In this document: positions 35,445 through 44,921 of the stretch, one piece after another
Layout: every line of letters starts with the position of its first letter
How positions within the stretch are numbered: the stretch's first letter is position 1
Source of the DNA: Winogradskyella sp.
GTDB taxonomy: Bacteria; Bacteroidota; Bacteroidia; Flavobacteriales; Flavobacteriaceae
Direction: 5' to 3'
DNA: 64,000 nt
Assembly: GCA_004211785.1 (NCBI GenBank)
Contig: SHBX01000005.1
Coordinates: 62,001 to 126,000 of the forward strand
Program-made: the position numbers and the translations under genes
The notes under the pieces: generated by a model
The model's database searches: none
What the model was told of the DNA's origin: nothing
What the model saw: the letters and a program-made list of their open reading frames with translations, nothing else

Positions 35445-36386
35445 TTACATTACAAACTTAGAACTAATAGACTTGTTGTGATGAACATTTTGCATAACTT
35501 CAGCAAATAAGTCTGAACAGCTTAAAACACGAATTTTGCTACTTTCCTTGGTAAGGGCAATAGAGTCCGTAACTATTAATTCTTCTAGCTTAGAGTTTTC
35601 TAATTTTTCATAAGCACTTCCGGATAATATTGGATGCGTGCAAATTGCCCTTACACTCAATGCGCCGCGTTCTATCATTAAGTCTGCGGCTTTAGTTAGT
35701 GTGCCAGCTGTATCAACCATATCATCTACTAAAACAACATTTTTTCCTGTAACATCACCAATTAATTCCATATGCGAAATCACATTGGCTTTAGCACGCT
35801 GTTTGTAACAAATAACAACATCACTTTGTAGAGCTTTAGAGTAAGCATAAGCACGTTTAGAACCACCCATATCTGGAGAAGCAATGGTTAAATTATCTAA
35901 GTTTAATGACTTTAGATATGGTAAAAATATTGTAGAGGCGAAAAGATGATCTACAGGTTTCTCAAAAAAACCTTGAATTTGATCAGCGTGTAAGTCCATA
36001 GTTATAATTCGAGTTGCGCCAGCAGCTTCTAACATTTTTGCAACTAATTTTGCGGCAATTGGCACTCTAGGCTTATCTTTTCTGTCTTGCCTTGCCCAAC
36101 CAAAATAAGGTAATACAGCGGTAATATGTCTAGCGGATGCTCTTTTTGCAGCATCTATCATCAATAACATTTCCATTAAATTCTCGGGTCCAGGATTTGT
36201 TGACCCAATGATGAAAATTCGGGTGCCTCTTATAGATTCTTCATAAGAAGGTTGAAATTCTCCATCGCTATATCTAGATGTGATAACGTTGCCAAGTTTT
36301 ACGCCATAGGCATTTGCAATTTTTTCGGCTAGATACTTGCTTTGAGAACAAGTAAAAATCTTGGCTTCAGTTGAGTCGTAAGGCAT
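35445..36386 (-). CDS. prs: Ribose-phosphate pyrophosphokinase
   Basis: 313 residues. Makes PRPP from ribose 5-phosphate and ATP for nucleotide, His and Trp synthesis. FGWARQDRKDKPRVPI (ATP/flexible loop), TMDLHADQIQGFF and the PRPP-binding VVLVDDMVDTAGTL are intact. It has a good promoter and is divergent from tRNA-Leu. Confidence 0.97.
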   Translation of the reverse strand: MPYDSTEAKIFTCSQSKYLAEKIANAYGVKLGNVITSRYSDGEFQPSYEESIRGTRIFIIGSTNPGPENLMEMLLMIDAAKRASARHITAVLPYFGWARQDRKDKPRVPIAAKLVAKMLEAAGATRIITMDLHADQIQGFFEKPVDHLFASTIFLPYLKSLNLDNLTIASPDMGGSKRAYAYSKALQSDVVICYKQRAKANVISHMELIGDVTGKNVVLVDDMVDTAGTLTKAADLMIERGALSVRAICTHPILSGSAYEKLENSKLEELIVTDSIALTKESSKIRVLSCSDLFAEVMQNVHHNKSISSKFVM

Positions 36387-36432
36387 TTTAGTGTTGTATT
36401 ATGTTAGTTTGTTGTAGTTGTAAAAATATGCT

Positions 36433-36461
36433 CAAAGTTAGAAAAATATTTGCCTAGCAAA
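36433..36461 (-). promoter_or_regulatory. Promoter of prs
   Basis: On the reverse strand TTTG (36458-36461), 17 bp, then TAACTTTG (36433-36440). The leader is about 40 nt long. Confidence 0.55.
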
Positions 36462-36484
36462 AAACATAAAACCTAGTATTTTTA

Positions 36485-36515
36485 GTTGATTGGCAGAAAT
36501 AATTTTCTATTTTTG
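36485..36515 (+). promoter_or_regulatory. Promoter of tRNA-Leu
   Basis: GTTG (36485-36488), a 19-bp spacer and TATTTTTG (36508-36515). The tRNA starts 17 bp later. Confidence 0.6.
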
Positions 36516-36531
36516 CCAATCCAAATTCAAA

Positions 36532-36613
36532 GCTCAAGTGGCGGAATTGGTAGACGCGTCGGATTCAAAATCCGATTTCTTCGGAAGTGTGGGTTCGATT
36601 CCCACCTTGAGTA
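36532..36613 (+). tRNA. tRNA-Leu (anticodon CAA)
   Basis: 82 nt, class II. The acceptor stem pairs GCTCAAG with CTTGAGT (a terminal G-T pair) and the discriminator is A. The anticodon stem TCGGA/TCCGA encloses TTCAAAA, giving anticodon CAA and reading UUG. A long variable arm (ttcttcgga) and T-arm GTGGG-TTCGATT-CCCAC are present. CCA is not encoded. Single gene with its own promoter and terminator. Confidence 0.95.
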
Positions 36614-36617
36614 CTAG

Positions 36618-36656
36618 AAAAAGGCAAAATTGAGAAGTTTCAATTTTGCCTTTTTT
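36618..36656 (+). terminator. Terminator after tRNA-Leu
   Basis: AAGGCAAAATTGA pairs with TCAATTTTGCCTT, followed by TTTT. It ends the tRNA transcript and lies just before the next gene. Confidence 0.85.
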
Positions 36657-36676
36657 AGATTATATTAGCCATTGCT

Positions 36677-38527
36677 ATGAAAAAAGTATCATTACTCTTT
36701 TTATTAATATTTTGTTATCCAATTAACAAGGCTTTATGTCAAGTGTTTTCTGATGTAACCATTACAGGTGGTTTTAGTGAAGTGAGCATAATGACCGATT
36801 TATTTGGAAGTGGCGCTTCTGTTGCAGATTTTGATAATGATGGTGACCTCGACTTTTTTGTTGGTACAGAATTTGGTCTAACTAATCGTATCTATGAGAA
36901 TATTGGTAGTGGCCAATTTCAAGAAGTAGCTTCTTCACTAGGTGTAAGTTCAACATTCAGAAATCGTTCAGCACTTTGGTTAGATTATAATGGGGATAAC
37001 TTGTACGATATTGTACTAGTTGGTGATTGTAGAGGTCTTGATGATAGTTGTGTTAATAGAGCAGAAATTACTTTGTATAAGCAGTTGCCTAGTGGAAATT
37101 TTGAACTGGTTAATAATAGTGGTCTCAGTTTTGGACAAAAATATAGTTTGCCTAATGTGAGTAATCTTATGTTTATTGGTGGTATAGCGGCTGCAGATAT
37201 AAATAATGATGGATGGTTAGATATATTAGTAACCGCCTGGGACTCTCGATTCGCAAATTCAGGCGGAACAAAAATGACAATGTTTTTAAACAATAATGGG
37301 AGTAGTTTTACAGATATTACCTCTACAAGCTTTCCTAATCATAATGATGCTTCAAGATTTCAGCCTATTTTCCATGATTTTGATGATGATGGATTAATAG
37401 ATATTTACATTAGTATAGATTTTACCGCAAATGAGTTTTGGCATAATAAAGGAAACAATGTGTTTGAAGAAATTGCTAGCGATATAGGATGTGCTAATGC
37501 TTTTAATGAAATGGGACTAACATTTGGAGATTATGATAATGATGGTGATTTTGATATGTATGCGACAAATATTTCAAGAATTGACCCTGAGGAAGGAAAT
37601 CAAAGACATAATATATTATTAAAAAATAATTGGTCTCAAAACAATAGCTTAGGGTTTACTGAACAATCAAATACATTAGGTATAGATGAAAGCGGATGGG
37701 ATTGGGGCACAACCTTTTTTGATGCCAATAATGATGGATGGTTAGATTTGGCCACAACAAATGGTTATGATTTAGAAGGTTGGCTACCAGATCAGTCAAA
37801 AATATGGCTAAATGTCGAAGGGTTAACTTTTTCTGATATTTCAAACGCTTCTGGGTTTAATGATACTGAACAAGCAGCATCTTTAGTAGCGTTTGATATG
37901 GAAAGAGATGGTGATTTAGATTTGCTTCAAACAATTAAAGTTAGAGGTAATGATATGAGACCTCTAAGATTGTTACAAAACAATTACTCGTCTACTACAA
38001 ATGCAAATAATTATCTAGTTATAAAACCTAGGATGAATGGTAATAACCATTTTGCAATAGGGGCAGTTGTTAAAATTACTTATGATAATGGAACTACAGG
38101 TATGCGTTTGATTACCGCTGGGACTAGTTTTTATGGTCAAGAACCAGCAGAAGCATTTTTTGGCTTGGCAGATAATTTAATTGTAGACGAAGTCCGAGTT
38201 GAGTGGCCCGATAATACAGTAACTGTTGTAGATGATGTCCTTACTAACCAAGTGATAACAATTACTAATGACAATGTTCTAGGTCAAACGGAATCTGTAT
38301 TAGAAGAGGTGTCAGTTTATCCAAATCCAGTAAAAGATATACTCAGAATTAAAACTACTTTAGAACATAGAGGAGTAGAGGTTTTTAATCTACTTGGTCA
38401 AAAAGTTCTTGTAGATTATAACAATAAAGAAATTAATGTTTCTTCACTTGTTACAGGAACATATTTTCTAAGAATCTATAGTGGTGTTGATTCAGTAAAT
38501 CAAACTATTCGTTTTATTAAAAAATAG
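36677..38527 (+). CDS. T9SS-secreted FG-GAP/VCBS repeat protein with ASPIC/UnbV domain (CRTAC1-like)
   Basis: 616 residues. Signal peptide (1-22), then seven or so Ca2+-binding FG-GAP/VCBS blade motifs (DFDNDGDLDFF, DINNDGWLDIL, DFDDDGLIDIY, DYDNDGDFDMY, DANNDGWLDLA) forming a beta-propeller. An ASPIC/UnbV domain spans about 440-525 (VKITYDNGTTGMRLI, VRVEWPDNT). A type A T9SS sorting domain ends the protein (YPNPVKDILRI, VFNLLGQKV, GTYFLRIYS). It is an extracellular or cell-surface protein of unknown ligand. Single gene. Confidence 0.92.
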   Translation: MKKVSLLFLLIFCYPINKALCQVFSDVTITGGFSEVSIMTDLFGSGASVADFDNDGDLDFFVGTEFGLTNRIYENIGSGQFQEVASSLGVSSTFRNRSALWLDYNGDNLYDIVLVGDCRGLDDSCVNRAEITLYKQLPSGNFELVNNSGLSFGQKYSLPNVSNLMFIGGIAAADINNDGWLDILVTAWDSRFANSGGTKMTMFLNNNGSSFTDITSTSFPNHNDASRFQPIFHDFDDDGLIDIYISIDFTANEFWHNKGNNVFEEIASDIGCANAFNEMGLTFGDYDNDGDFDMYATNISRIDPEEGNQRHNILLKNNWSQNNSLGFTEQSNTLGIDESGWDWGTTFFDANNDGWLDLATTNGYDLEGWLPDQSKIWLNVEGLTFSDISNASGFNDTEQAASLVAFDMERDGDLDLLQTIKVRGNDMRPLRLLQNNYSSTTNANNYLVIKPRMNGNNHFAIGAVVKITYDNGTTGMRLITAGTSFYGQEPAEAFFGLADNLIVDEVRVEWPDNTVTVVDDVLTNQVITITNDNVLGQTESVLEEVSVYPNPVKDILRIKTTLEHRGVEVFNLLGQKVLVDYNNKEINVSSLVTGTYFLRIYSGVDSVNQTIRFIKK

Positions 38528-38564
38528 AATTAATTTAAGCTTAAATCTCATAATTCCCCCAAAG

Positions 38565-39149
38565 ATGGATCAATTTTGGTTTAATGTAAAATATGGTTTT
38601 AACCATGTCCTAGATGTTAATGGTTACGATCATGTATTGTTTTTAATGATACTAGCTGTTCCTTATCTTTTCAAAGATTGGAAACGTGTCTTATTATTAG
38701 TTTCTCTTTTTACAATAGGTCATACACTATCTCTAGTTTTAGCAGCTTATGACTTTGTTTCTGTTGACGGTAAACTTGTCGAGTTTCTAATTCCTATGAC
38801 CATCCTTATTGCTGCCATATATAATGTTTTTACTGGCGGTAAAAATGATAAGAGGAAAAGAATTGGACCTTTGTTTTTCGCTGCACTTTTCTTTGGATTA
38901 ATACACGGATTGGGTTTTGCTAGAGAGTTTACAATGGTCTTTGGAGATGCTAGTAACAAAATGTTAGCTTTATTAGAGTTTGCTTTGGGAATTGAGTTTG
39001 CTCAAGTTATTATTGTATTTCTTGTTGTCTTTTTTGGCTTCCTTTTTCAGACCATATTTCGTTTTTCAAAACGAGATTGGGTTATGGTACTCTCGTCAAT
39101 AGTTATTGGCTTGGTTATACCAATCCTTTCAGCCAATAATATATTTTAA
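38565..39149 (+). CDS. HupE/UreJ-family membrane protein
   Basis: 194 residues with about six transmembrane helices. His-rich transmembrane motifs (GYDHVLFLMILAVPYLF, FTIGHTLSLVLAAYDF, LIHGLGFAREF) match HupE/UreJ proteins, proposed nickel or cobalt permeases or metal-acquisition accessories. No hydrogenase or urease gene is nearby, so the metal is not implied. It lies 37 bp after the FG-GAP gene. Confidence 0.87.
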   Translation: MDQFWFNVKYGFNHVLDVNGYDHVLFLMILAVPYLFKDWKRVLLLVSLFTIGHTLSLVLAAYDFVSVDGKLVEFLIPMTILIAAIYNVFTGGKNDKRKRIGPLFFAALFFGLIHGLGFAREFTMVFGDASNKMLALLEFALGIEFAQVIIVFLVVFFGFLFQTIFRFSKRDWVMVLSSIVIGLVIPILSANNIF

Positions 39150-39248
39150 TAAGTGCCTTAAAGTTTTGTAAAACTTTAACTACATGGCATTGCTTATAAA
39201 ACACGAAGCCATTATATTCGTTAATTACAAACATTATAACTCAAGTAA

Positions 39249-39683
39249 ATGGCTCAAGAAGCAAAACAACTTCGATATGATAAGGCGTACTTACGAATGG
39301 CTCAAGAATGGGGGAAACTTTCTCATTGTAAGCGTAAGCAAGTAGGCGCAATTATTGTAAAAGGTCGAATGATAATATCTGACGGTTATAATGGAACACC
39401 AACTGGTTTTGAAAACTATTGTGAAGATGATGAAGGGTATACTAAATGGTACGTTTTGCATGCCGAGGCTAATGCCATTTTAAAAGTTGCCTCATCAACA
39501 CAATCATGTAAAGGCGCAACACTTTACATCACATTATCACCTTGTAAAGAATGTAGCAAACTCATTCATCAAGCTGGAATAGTTAGGGTAGTTTATTCTG
39601 AGGCGTATAAAGATAATTCGGGTATAAAATTTCTTGAAAAAGCAGGCGTTCAAATAGATTTAATCGAAGAAGTAGAAGTATAA
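39249..39683 (+). CDS. dCMP/cytidine deaminase family protein (ComEB-like)
   Basis: 144 residues. Zinc-dependent deaminase with His71-Ala-Glu73 and Pro98-Cys99-K-E-Cys102. The N-terminal segment (WGKLSHCKRKQVGAIIVKGR) and overall length fit deoxycytidylate deaminase, giving dUMP for dTMP synthesis. The S41 protease gene starts 1 bp after its stop. Confidence 0.9.
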   Translation: MAQEAKQLRYDKAYLRMAQEWGKLSHCKRKQVGAIIVKGRMIISDGYNGTPTGFENYCEDDEGYTKWYVLHAEANAILKVASSTQSCKGATLYITLSPCKECSKLIHQAGIVRVVYSEAYKDNSGIKFLEKAGVQIDLIEEVEV

Positions 39684-39684
39684 T

Positions 39685-41289
39685 ATGTCTAATACCAAAA
39701 AGTACATACCGTTAATTATTGGCATCGCCATAGCTCTAGGTGTTTTTATTGGTGGAAGGCTAAATTTTACAGACACTTCAGACCGTTTATTTACAACTAA
39801 CAGTAAAAAAGATAAACTCAATAGGCTTATAGATTATATAGACTATGAGTATGTTGAAGAGATAAATACGGATAGTATTGTAGACGTTACCGTAAATGGA
39901 ATATTAGATAATCTAGATCCACATTCAGTATATATTCCAAAGAAAGACTTAGAACGAGTAACAGAAAATATGAGAGGTGACTTTGTAGGTATTGGTATTA
40001 ATTATTACCCTTACAAAGATACTTTGGCCGTGATTCGTCCAACAGAAGGCGGTCCCAGTAAACGCGCCGGAATATTAGGAGGAGATCGTATAATTACTGC
40101 TGACGGAGATTCTATTATAGGCGATAATTTTAATACTGAAAAAATCAGTAAAAAACTTAAAGGTGAAAAAGGGACTAAAGTAAAACTCAATGTTTACAGG
40201 CCGCAAACAAAAGAATTTTTAGATATAACCGTTAAGCGTAGTGATATTCCTATCAAAAGTGTCGAGGCTGCTTATATGCTTACCAATAACTTAGGGTATA
40301 TAAAGATTAACCGCTTCGCAGAATCTACATACAAAGAATTTAAAAGAGCCTTAGATAAGTTACAAGACAGAGGTGCAACAAAACTAGCTTTAGATTTAAG
40401 AGATAATCCAGGTGGATTTCTGGGTATTGCAGAACAGATTGCAGATGAATTTTTAGAAGATGATAAGCTTATACTTTTTACAAAAAACAAAAAAGGTAGA
40501 CGAGAAAATATTTACGCTACTCGACGAGGTGATTTTGAAGAAGGACAAGTTTATATCTTAATTAATGAAAGTTCTGCCTCGGCTAGTGAGGTCATTGCAG
40601 GAGCATTACAAGATAATGACAAAGGTGTTATTGTTGGCAGGCGCTCATATGGTAAAGGATTAGTACAGCGAGAAATGGCTCTTGGTGATGGAAGTGCTGT
40701 ACGTTTAACGGTTTCTAGATATTATACACCAACAGGACGATCTATCCAAAAACCATATAACAATGGTAAGAATAGAGCTTATTTTAACGATTATTATAAG
40801 CGTCTGCGTAATGGAGAGCTTATGGATTCAGAAAACATAGAAATAGAGGATTCATTAAAGTTTACGACACCAGAAGGAAAAGTAGTTTATGGCGGTGGAG
40901 GCATTATACCAGATGTTTTTGTGCCTTTAGACCGTTCCTTTGAAAACGAAACCATTAATTACCTGAGACGTTCTGGTCATTTTGGATATTTTGTTTTTGA
41001 AGAATTAGATAAAAACAGGGCCATTTATAAAGGTGTTGAAAAACGAGATTTTATAAACAACTTTTCTGTAAGTGATGATATCGTTGTACGTTTTCAGAAG
41101 TATGTCAACAGGCAAGAACGTACCAAAATTAGTTTTGTAGCATTTAATGATGTTATAAAAAGACTAATTAAAGCTACTCTTGCAAGACAGTTATATGACG
41201 ATAATGCTTTTGAAGAAATCGTAAACAAAAGTGACATTATGATAGATGAAGTTATTCTTCTAAGTCAAGAAAATTTCGACGGTAATTAA
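39685..41289 (+). CDS. S41-family C-terminal processing peptidase
   Basis: 534 residues. An N-terminal membrane anchor (about 8-25) is followed by a PDZ domain (about 85-175, VRP/GGPSKRAGILGGDRII) and the S41 protease core with Ser299 (SASASE) and Lys324 (RRSYGKGLVQ) in the expected 25-residue spacing. It cleaves proteins near their C-termini in the periplasm. It ends 3 bp inside the convergent oxidoreductase gene. Confidence 0.95.
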   Translation: MSNTKKYIPLIIGIAIALGVFIGGRLNFTDTSDRLFTTNSKKDKLNRLIDYIDYEYVEEINTDSIVDVTVNGILDNLDPHSVYIPKKDLERVTENMRGDFVGIGINYYPYKDTLAVIRPTEGGPSKRAGILGGDRIITADGDSIIGDNFNTEKISKKLKGEKGTKVKLNVYRPQTKEFLDITVKRSDIPIKSVEAAYMLTNNLGYIKINRFAESTYKEFKRALDKLQDRGATKLALDLRDNPGGFLGIAEQIADEFLEDDKLILFTKNKKGRRENIYATRRGDFEEGQVYILINESSASASEVIAGALQDNDKGVIVGRRSYGKGLVQREMALGDGSAVRLTVSRYYTPTGRSIQKPYNNGKNRAYFNDYYKRLRNGELMDSENIEIEDSLKFTTPEGKVVYGGGGIIPDVFVPLDRSFENETINYLRRSGHFGYFVFEELDKNRAIYKGVEKRDFINNFSVSDDIVVRFQKYVNRQERTKISFVAFNDVIKRLIKATLARQLYDDNAFEEIVNKSDIMIDEVILLSQENFDGN

Positions 41290-41897
41290 CTCGGAACCTT
41301 ATCGTGTATTTTGGTATGTTTTCCATCATTCCAAAGTGTTAGAATGTCTGTAGCTACTTGAGCGCCACTTCCACTTGCAATAGCAAACTGACTTCGCCAA
41401 CCGGCTAAAGTTCCTGCAACATAAAGACCATTTTCTATAAGGTGATTCTCATTTTTAAGCCAGATACGTTCTTTTGCTGCGGCTGCTCTTGGATGAGCTT
41501 CAATATAATCCTCTAGACCTTTTATAGTGATTAAGTTTGTATAGCCTACAGCAATCACAACTATTCTTGTGGAGTAAGAGTTTTTATTGGTTGCAACTAT
41601 AAAACCCTCAGAAGTTTTGGTTAAAGAAGTCACTTTTTCCGTTTCAATTTGCTCGACGTGAGAGTATAGTTCTTTTAGTTGTTGCTTTCCGCTGTCTAAA
41701 ATATCTTTACCTAAAGTTCCAGGTTCTAACCCTAATACATTATTAAAAAGTGCATTCTGTAGATGGGATGTTTTTTGATGAGTAATGATTCCTATTTTTT
41801 TGTCACTTGCAAAAGGCTTTGGTTTTGCCGAACCTAAAACCAAAGCACATGACATACCAGCTGCACCAGCTCCAATAATTAAAGCATCAAAATCCAT
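41286..41897 (-). CDS. FAD-dependent oxidoreductase (thioredoxin reductase-like, short)
   Basis: 203 residues. N-terminal Rossmann motif GAGAAGMSCA (9-18) and a C-terminal FAD block GLYVAGTLAGW match the thioredoxin-reductase superfamily. At 203 residues it lacks the central NAD(P)-binding domain and the redox CxxC, so it is not a thioredoxin reductase. Probably a small flavoprotein oxidoreductase; substrate unknown. Its start overlaps the stop of the upstream 66-residue membrane protein gene by 1 bp, so both are co-transcribed. Confidence 0.8.
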   Translation of the reverse strand: MDFDALIIGAGAAGMSCALVLGSAKPKPFASDKKIGIITHQKTSHLQNALFNNVLGLEPGTLGKDILDSGKQQLKELYSHVEQIETEKVTSLTKTSEGFIVATNKNSYSTRIVVIAVGYTNLITIKGLEDYIEAHPRAAAAKERIWLKNENHLIENGLYVAGTLAGWRSQFAIASGSGAQVATDILTLWNDGKHTKIHDKVPS

Positions 41898-42097
41898 TAT
41901 TTACGTTTTTGAAGACGTTCAATTTTTCTAGAAACCCTTAGTATTTGAAGCAATACCAAAGCACAAAGTGCAGCTATGATTGTAATTATAGCGGTAAAAC
42001 TTTCACCTTGAAATAAAGCGTCAAAATTTAACTTAGTGGCATTAAAGATTATTAATGCAATGGCAATGACAGAGGCGATAGGAATAAATATTTTCAT
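41897..42097 (-). CDS. Small two-helix membrane protein
   Basis: 66 residues with two hydrophobic segments (about 4-18 and 34-56) and a basic C-terminus (RVSRKIERLQKRK). Conserved family not recognised. It overlaps the oxidoreductase gene by 1 bp, so it may anchor or accompany it. Confidence 0.7.
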   Translation of the reverse strand: MKIFIPIASVIAIALIIFNATKLNFDALFQGESFTAIITIIAALCALVLLQILRVSRKIERLQKRK

Positions 42098-42190
42098 GTG
42101 TTTATATTTATTGTTTTTTATTGGTCACATGTAACATCCATACAGTCATTTCTTTACATGACTATATTTAAGTTATGAATGTTTCATAAT

Positions 42191-42772
42191 CTATATAAGT
42201 AAGGCTTTAATATTAGCAGTAAATAATTTTACGGCAATAGCTAAAAGAATAACTCCAAAAACTTTACGAATTATTCGTATCCCGTTAGGGCCAATTAGGC
42301 GCTCAATACGAGATGATGTTTTTAATACGATAAAGATAACAAGAACATTAATAATAACCGCACAAATGATATTCTGAATGGCAAATTCTGCACGTAAAGA
42401 TAAGAGTGTAGTTAAACTTCCAGGACCTGCGATTAAAGGGAATGCTAACGGAAATACAGAGGCCGTTATTGAGTTACTTTCTTCTTCTTTATATAAGGTG
42501 ATACCAAGAATCATCTCTAACGCAATAAAAAATAATATAAAGGCACCAGCAACTGCAAATGAATTAACATCGACACCAATAAAACTCAAAAGCCGTTCTC
42601 CAATAAACAAAAACATAATCATTATTACACCAGCAATAATAGATGCTTTTTCACTCTGAATGTGACCTACTTTTTTTCGTAAATCTATAATTATAGGAAT
42701 GTTGCCAATAATATCTATAACGGCAAATAATACCATAAAAGCTGTTAGGATTTCTTTAAAATTAAATTCCAT
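42191..42772 (-). CDS. MarC-family integral membrane protein
   Basis: 193 residues with six predicted transmembrane helices. The pattern FAVIDIIGNIPIIIDL near the N-terminus and FPLAFPLIAGPGSLTTLL in the middle are MarC signatures. Function is unknown; the name refers to the E. coli mar locus but does not prove antibiotic resistance. Divergent from DUF3109. Confidence 0.9.
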   Translation of the reverse strand: MEFNFKEILTAFMVLFAVIDIIGNIPIIIDLRKKVGHIQSEKASIIAGVIMIMFLFIGERLLSFIGVDVNSFAVAGAFILFFIALEMILGITLYKEEESNSITASVFPLAFPLIAGPGSLTTLLSLRAEFAIQNIICAVIINVLVIFIVLKTSSRIERLIGPNGIRIIRKVFGVILLAIAVKLFTANIKALLI

Positions 42773-42849
42773 GAGTTATATTTTAAATTTCGCCGCAAAG
42801 GTGCGATTAAATTGCAGATTTTCAATATTAAATTACAGTAAAGTTTGGT

Positions 42850-42857
42850 TATTTTTG
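42850..42857 (+). promoter_or_regulatory. -7 element directly before DUF3109 start
   Basis: TATTTTTG matches TAnnTTTG and ends 4 bp before the ATG at 42862, so the transcript would start at or next to the start codon. No -33 TTG at the right distance is seen. Confidence 0.4.
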
Positions 42858-42861
42858 TGGC

Positions 42862-43434
42862 ATGTTTCAACTCGGAAAAACTATTGTATCAGAAGACATT
42901 ATAGAAAAAGATTTTGTGTGCAATCTTTCTGCATGTAAAGGTGCCTGTTGTATTGATGGTGATGCTGGTGCGCCTTTAGATAAAGCAGAGGCAAAAATAT
43001 TAGAAAGCATCTATCCAAAGGTTAAGCCATTTTTACGCAAAGAAGGCATTGAAGCTATAGAAAAACAAGGAACATCTATTGTTACGCCTTTAGGAGATTT
43101 AGAAACCCCATTAATTGATGGCGCCGATTGTGCTTATGTCATCTTCGATGAAAACAAAACAGCGCTTTGTGGTATTGAAGAAGCATACAATCAAGGAGAA
43201 GTTGATTGGAAAAAACCTGTGTCCTGTCACCTATACCCAATTAGAGTAAAAAATTACACCGAATTTTCTGCAGTTAATTATGATAAATGGGAAATTTGTG
43301 ACGATGCCTGTACTCTAGGAAAAGAGTTGCAAGTACCAATTTATAAGTTCGTAAAGGAAGCTCTTATCCGAAAATTTGGAGAAGATTGGTATCTGGAACT
43401 AGAATCTATAGCAAAAGAAAAATTTAGCAAATAA
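42862..43434 (+). CDS. DUF3109-family cysteine-rich protein
   Basis: 190 residues. The N-terminus MFQLGKTIVSEDIIEKDFVC and the CNLSACKGACC cluster match DUF3109. About nine cysteines in total, including CSCH-like PVSCHLYPIRV and WEICDDACTLG, suggest metal or Fe-S binding, as in the related YkgJ/UPF0153 zinc- or iron-chelating proteins. Cytoplasmic; function unknown. Confidence 0.87.
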   Translation: MFQLGKTIVSEDIIEKDFVCNLSACKGACCIDGDAGAPLDKAEAKILESIYPKVKPFLRKEGIEAIEKQGTSIVTPLGDLETPLIDGADCAYVIFDENKTALCGIEEAYNQGEVDWKKPVSCHLYPIRVKNYTEFSAVNYDKWEICDDACTLGKELQVPIYKFVKEALIRKFGEDWYLELESIAKEKFSK

Positions 43435-43814
43435 TTTTACCTTCTTTTCAAAATCTAACATCATAAAAATCTGTGATTTTAAAAATTTAAAAAGTTTTCA
43501 ACCACTTTTTTGTTTATCTAAATTAGTTTTACTGAAATTTAAAAACTCCCCATTTTTACACTTGCTTAGGAGTTTTTTAATAAGCTAATTCCTACATTTA
43601 AAATTTAAACAATAAAATCATAAAATATTGATTTATAAATAGTTAACTCTATTTTTTAAAAACAGATGTTCTTTTGAAAGAATTTTCATGTTGTTAAAAA
43701 CTTGTTGAAAAGGTTTCTGCAAAATGAGTAAAATAAGTAAATCATTTTGTCATATTTGTTAGTCCCAAGTCACACCAAATATTTTTCTATTAATTCACAA
43801 ATAAATTAAGAAGC
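43435..43814. other. Gene-free leader region of nrdB (380 bp)
   Basis: An AT-rich interval before nrdB. It contains a weak hairpin (43541-43578, AAAACTCC/GGAGTTTT, T-run after) that could end DUF3109 transcription, and a TTGTTAAAAACTTGTTGAAA stretch near 43691-43710. I found neither a clear TAnnTTTG promoter nor a convincing NrdR box pair. No frame of more than 50 codons looks coding. Confidence 0.6.
43541..43578 (+). terminator. Weak terminator after DUF3109
   Basis: AAAAACTCC and GGAGTTTTTT pair around a 19-nt loop, then AA. The long loop makes it weak. Confidence 0.35.
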
Positions 43815-44795
43815 ATGTCGCAAGCAGTAGAGCCCATTTTACAAGAAAACAAGGATAGATTTGTAATATTTCCAATTCAACATCATGATTTGTGGGAATG
43901 GTACAAAAAATCTGAAGCGAGTATTTGGACTGCTGAAGAAATTGATTTGCACCAAGATATTACAGATTGGACAGAAAAATTAAACGACGATGAACGTTAT
44001 TTTATCAAACACATTTTAGCATTTTTTGCGGCAAGTGATGGAATTGTGAATGAAAACTTGGCTGAAAATTTTGTAAACGAAGTACAATACAGTGAAGCAA
44101 AATTTTTCTATGGTTTTCAAATTATGATGGAAAACATACATAGTGAAACCTACTCTTTGTTAATTGACACCTACGTTAAGGACGAGAAAGAAAAAGCAAA
44201 ATTATTTAATGCTATTGAGACATTTGCTGCGATTAAGAAAAAAGCAGAATGGGCATTAAAATGGATTGATTCTCCAAGTTTTGCTGAGCGTTTAATTGCT
44301 TTTGCAGCAGTTGAAGGTATTTTCTTTTCAGGCTCTTTTTGCTCCATTTTCTGGTTAAAGAAGCGTGGTCTTATGCCAGGCTTAACATTCTCTAATGAGT
44401 TAATCTCTAGAGATGAAGGTATGCATTGTGATTTTGCGGTGCATTTACACGAACATCACCTGGTAAACAAAGTACCAAAAGAGCGTATTAAAGAGATTAT
44501 TGTTGACGCATTAAACATAGAGAGAGAGTTTATTACAGAGTCTCTTCCTGTGAGTTTAATTGGGATGAATGCCAATTTAATGTCTCAGTATTTAGAGTTT
44601 GTAACCGATGGGCTTCTTGCCGATTTAGGTTGCGAAAAAGTGTATAACACAGCAAATCCTTTCGACTTTATGGATATGATTTCGCTTCAAGGTAAAACAA
44701 ACTTCTTCGAGAAACGTGTTGGAGATTACCAAAAAGCAGGCGTCCTAAACAAAGAAGTAGACGAGGATAAGTACAATATGGATTTCGATTTTTAA
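43815..44795 (+). CDS. nrdB: Class Ia ribonucleotide reductase, small subunit
   Basis: 326 residues. Forms the diiron-tyrosyl radical cofactor for dNTP synthesis. The visible ligands are Asp75 ([12 protein letters not shown]), Glu106 and His109 (MMENIHSE), the radical Tyr113 (four after the His, as in E. coli Tyr122), and the later EGIFFSGSF and RDEGMHCDF blocks. All standard features of an active class Ia/Ib enzyme are present; I would call it Ia by its partner. It precedes nrdA with a 195-bp gap. Confidence 0.96.
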   Translation: MSQAVEPILQENKDRFVIFPIQHHDLWEWYKKSEASIWTAEEIDLHQDITDWTEKLNDDERYFIKHILAFFAASDGIVNENLAENFVNEVQYSEAKFFYGFQIMMENIHSETYSLLIDTYVKDEKEKAKLFNAIETFAAIKKKAEWALKWIDSPSFAERLIAFAAVEGIFFSGSFCSIFWLKKRGLMPGLTFSNELISRDEGMHCDFAVHLHEHHLVNKVPKERIKEIIVDALNIEREFITESLPVSLIGMNANLMSQYLEFVTDGLLADLGCEKVYNTANPFDFMDMISLQGKTNFFEKRVGDYQKAGVLNKEVDEDKYNMDFDF

Positions 44796-44888
44796 TAATC
44801 AATCCTTTCAAATTAAAACAAGCTTTTTAGAACATTCGCTTTTATAATAGAAACGTTTGTCTAATCATAAAATTAACCATTGAACTAC

Positions 44889-44921
44889 TGTGATTATTTG
44901 CCTAAGCTACAGGTAATCACA
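44889..44921. other. Hairpin in the nrdB-nrdA intergenic region
   Basis: TGTGATTA and TAATCACA form an 8-bp outer stem, with an inner CCT/AGG, between nrdB and nrdA. There is no T-run after it, so it is more likely an mRNA structure or protein site than a terminator. Confidence 0.4.

Noticed and set aside
39161..39178. AAAGTTTT-G-TAAAACTTT palindrome after the HupE gene.
   Set aside because: There is no T-run after it, so it was not called a terminator.
43690..43712. Two TTGTT-type words 11 bp apart upstream of nrdB.
   Set aside because: They do not share the AAnGTTA heptamer and there is no further copy; no NrdR box pair was found either.
43774..43790. A single ACACCAAATATTTTT resembling half of an NrdR box before nrdB.
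   Set aside because: NrdR sites come as a spaced pair of 16-bp palindromic boxes; here there is one degenerate copy.
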